From Pseudomonadota bacterium (GTDB taxonomy: Bacteria > Myxococcota_A > Bradymonadia > Bradymonadales > GCA-2716585): DNA of 64,000 nt. The stretch covers positions 1-64,000 of the forward strand of contig SYOX01000212.1 of NCBI GenBank assembly GCA_005804885.1, given 5' to 3'. The notes beneath the pieces are model-generated. The model ran no database searches. It was not told the DNA's origin and was given only the letters and a program-made list of their open reading frames with translations. Shown here piece after piece: positions 63,701 to 64,000 of the stretch (its first letter is position 1; every line of letters starts with the position of its first letter). The translations under genes and the position numbers were made by a program.

Positions 63701-64000
63701 CGGCGTCCTGCTCGGCGTCGGCGACATCTTCACCCAGGCGGAGGTCACCGGCGGGACGCTGGTCTACCTGCACGACGGCGGCGAGACGACCTCGGATCGC
63801 TTCGACTTCTCGGTCGACGACGGCCTGGGCGGCCTGCTCGACGTCACCGCCTTCGACATCACCGTCAACCCCGTCAACGATCCCCCCGTCGCGACCCCGG
63901 AATCCTACGACACTGACGAGGACGAGACCCTGAGGATCAACATCGCCCAGGGCGTGCTGGACAACGACGACGACGTGGAGGGCGACGCGCTCGGCGCCGT
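60783..64000 (+). CDS. FG-GAP/VCBS-repeat giant adhesin, truncated by window end
   Basis: 1072 codons visible, no stop before 64000. The start at ATG 60783 (another ATG at 60789, and an in-frame ATG at 60744) gives a signal peptide (MNMQSKRTTLRAPLTGATTL, cleavage near ANA). An SbsA-type Ig-like domain opens the mature protein (NLDPARNALSVRQDGVISAT). Then many FG-GAP units with the Ca site DxDGDGDxD (LADYDGDGDIDVF, GDLDGDGDLDA), a second Ig-like domain (SLDPERNALAASFNSDTISL), further FG-GAP units to about residue 930, a CSPG/cadherin-3 domain (SVNEGAGGQISDAALLVQDE), and a cadherin-like repeat beginning NPVNDPPVATPESYDTDEDE. The order suggests a very large secreted adhesin. Confidence 0.9.
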   Translation, partial: MNMQSKRTTLRAPLTGATTLMAVLVGSALTASVANAAPLILTNLDPARNALSVRQDGVISATFGVDIDGESVGGRVFVRGSVSGALALNVSVDGPTINLDPDALLKAGEIVTVSLGAGILGINGDNLVSTLQWRFVAAAGGFGTFIDSGQNFPPGLGRAVALADYDGDGDIDVFDVKGLNGGFRVLLNDGDGTLTDTGQVLDTNDPANAEAGDIDGDGDIDVAVAFGFGNRVTFFLNNGAGIFNVSRTVNVSFPFDVTLEDLDGDGDLDALTSFRGERLLNDGVGNFTASGNIGGGNGRFMDMGDLDGDGDMDAVLAGFGPLQVFLNNGAGVFASAGQVDIGGTAVRDPQLGDIDDDGDLDLVNFTSVGLRVLLNNGAGVFTDSGQVPSNLRNERGELRDADGDGDLDALGSGLVGSNARLFLNNGGVFTDSGRALGGAAGLGMDMADLDGDGSLDIYSSNESGGGRVIFNQAVPLNIVSLDPERNALAASFNSDTISLTFSAPIDLNSFSEKIRVSSVLRGSLPGVPSANGATLTLTLLTPLGIPNDLVTVGIEAGVRGTGGEVLLASSITQFTTEVPVGISNFGDTGITAGTGIVDIDFTDVTLDGNLDAVVATGGATPNLVIALVGRGFRGFQVNQVFGSNGVQTNEIALADLNDDGLQDAYIANIAAPDEVWLNDGNGLLVDSNQRIGGAVSTLGVALGDLNGDRRPDAFVTRAASSRILLLDQEGAFVDSGQDLGGLGESVELGDLDGDGDLDAYVALNGQNRVFFNAGDGQMIDSGQRLADVNTVKVDLGDLDGDGDLDAATANDGAANRVWLNNGSGVFADSNQRLGDALNTRSLALGDIDSDGDLDLVYAATGDNEVFLNNGAGIFTDSGRSLGGDFSTSVALADLNGDNKLDAMVGINFADREMRVWLGNTDPALITNAGLSVNEGAGGQISDAALLVQDEEQFDVELTYTLESAPANGGLLLNGVLLGVGDIFTQAEVTGGTLVYLHDGGETTSDRFDFSVDDGLGGLLDVTAFDITVNPVNDPPVATPESYDTDEDETLRINIAQGVLDNDDDVEGDALGA

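Overview
The window is very GC-rich and looks like the chromosome of a Myxococcota-type bacterium (old Deltaproteobacteria). The pointers are many exported lipoproteins with Asp/Ala- or Pro/Glu-rich linkers, Cys-rich tails, PKD and FG-GAP repeat surface proteins, a MYXO-CTERM-like tail on the 1460-residue PKD protein, an Rhs/SpvB-like giant protein, a Ser/Thr kinase fused to a formylglycine-generating-enzyme (FGE) fold, and a sigma54-activator/histidine-kinase cluster. Taxonomy below phylum level is inference.

Layout. 1-5.7 kb, all minus strand: a 3-oxoacid CoA-transferase pair (B subunit cut by the window edge), an outer-membrane-type protein, a lipoprotein, a Wzx-like flippase and an exported protein. 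6.8-14 kb: an endonuclease I lipoprotein, tRNA-Arg(CCG), a calcineurin-like phosphatase, a one-TM protein, a beta-helix lipoprotein, an unlisted 40-residue membrane protein and an SDR enzyme. 14.1-18.5 kb: the NIDO/PKD surface protein, then a decayed mscS remnant. 18.9-26.2 kb: a signalling block of an OmpA-like lipoprotein, a receiver-kinase hybrid, an ECF sigma factor running antisense into it, a Cache/HAMP hybrid kinase flanked by matching palindromes, and an NtrC-type activator. 26.2-30.1 kb: a translationally coupled pentaheme cytochrome and multicopper oxidase. 30.6-40 kb: the kinase-FGE protein divergent from a 2099-residue Rhs/SpvB-like protein. 40.3-47 kb: an agmatinase-family enzyme, an SRPBCC-like protein, a BCCP-N-terminus-like protein, a phosphodiester glycosidase, an exported protein, and an FGE-like protein with two DnaJ-type zinc modules. 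47.6-60 kb: lipoproteins, an acyl-CoA synthetase, a VIT/VWA protein, a dehalogenase-like hydrolase and a diheme cytochrome. From 60.8 kb to the window end: an FG-GAP/CSPG/cadherin-like adhesin that continues outside.

The most unusual content is in the intergenic DNA. Three related families of palindromic repeats recur. Type A (four loci) has a central module of long inverted arms, each carrying two hairpins, usually flanked by converging tandem arrays of a 35-bp unit (53 bp when an 18-bp insert is present). Type B (two loci) uses the same hairpin grammar without arrays; one copy lies in frame inside the multicopper oxidase ORF. Type C is a single strong hairpin repeat, which at 56 kb encloses a type A element in inverted orientation, giving nested palindromes. 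The asymmetric core of type A occurs in opposite orientations at different loci. No transposase or recombinase is visible in the window. I regard these repeats as the best candidate for an undescribed system.
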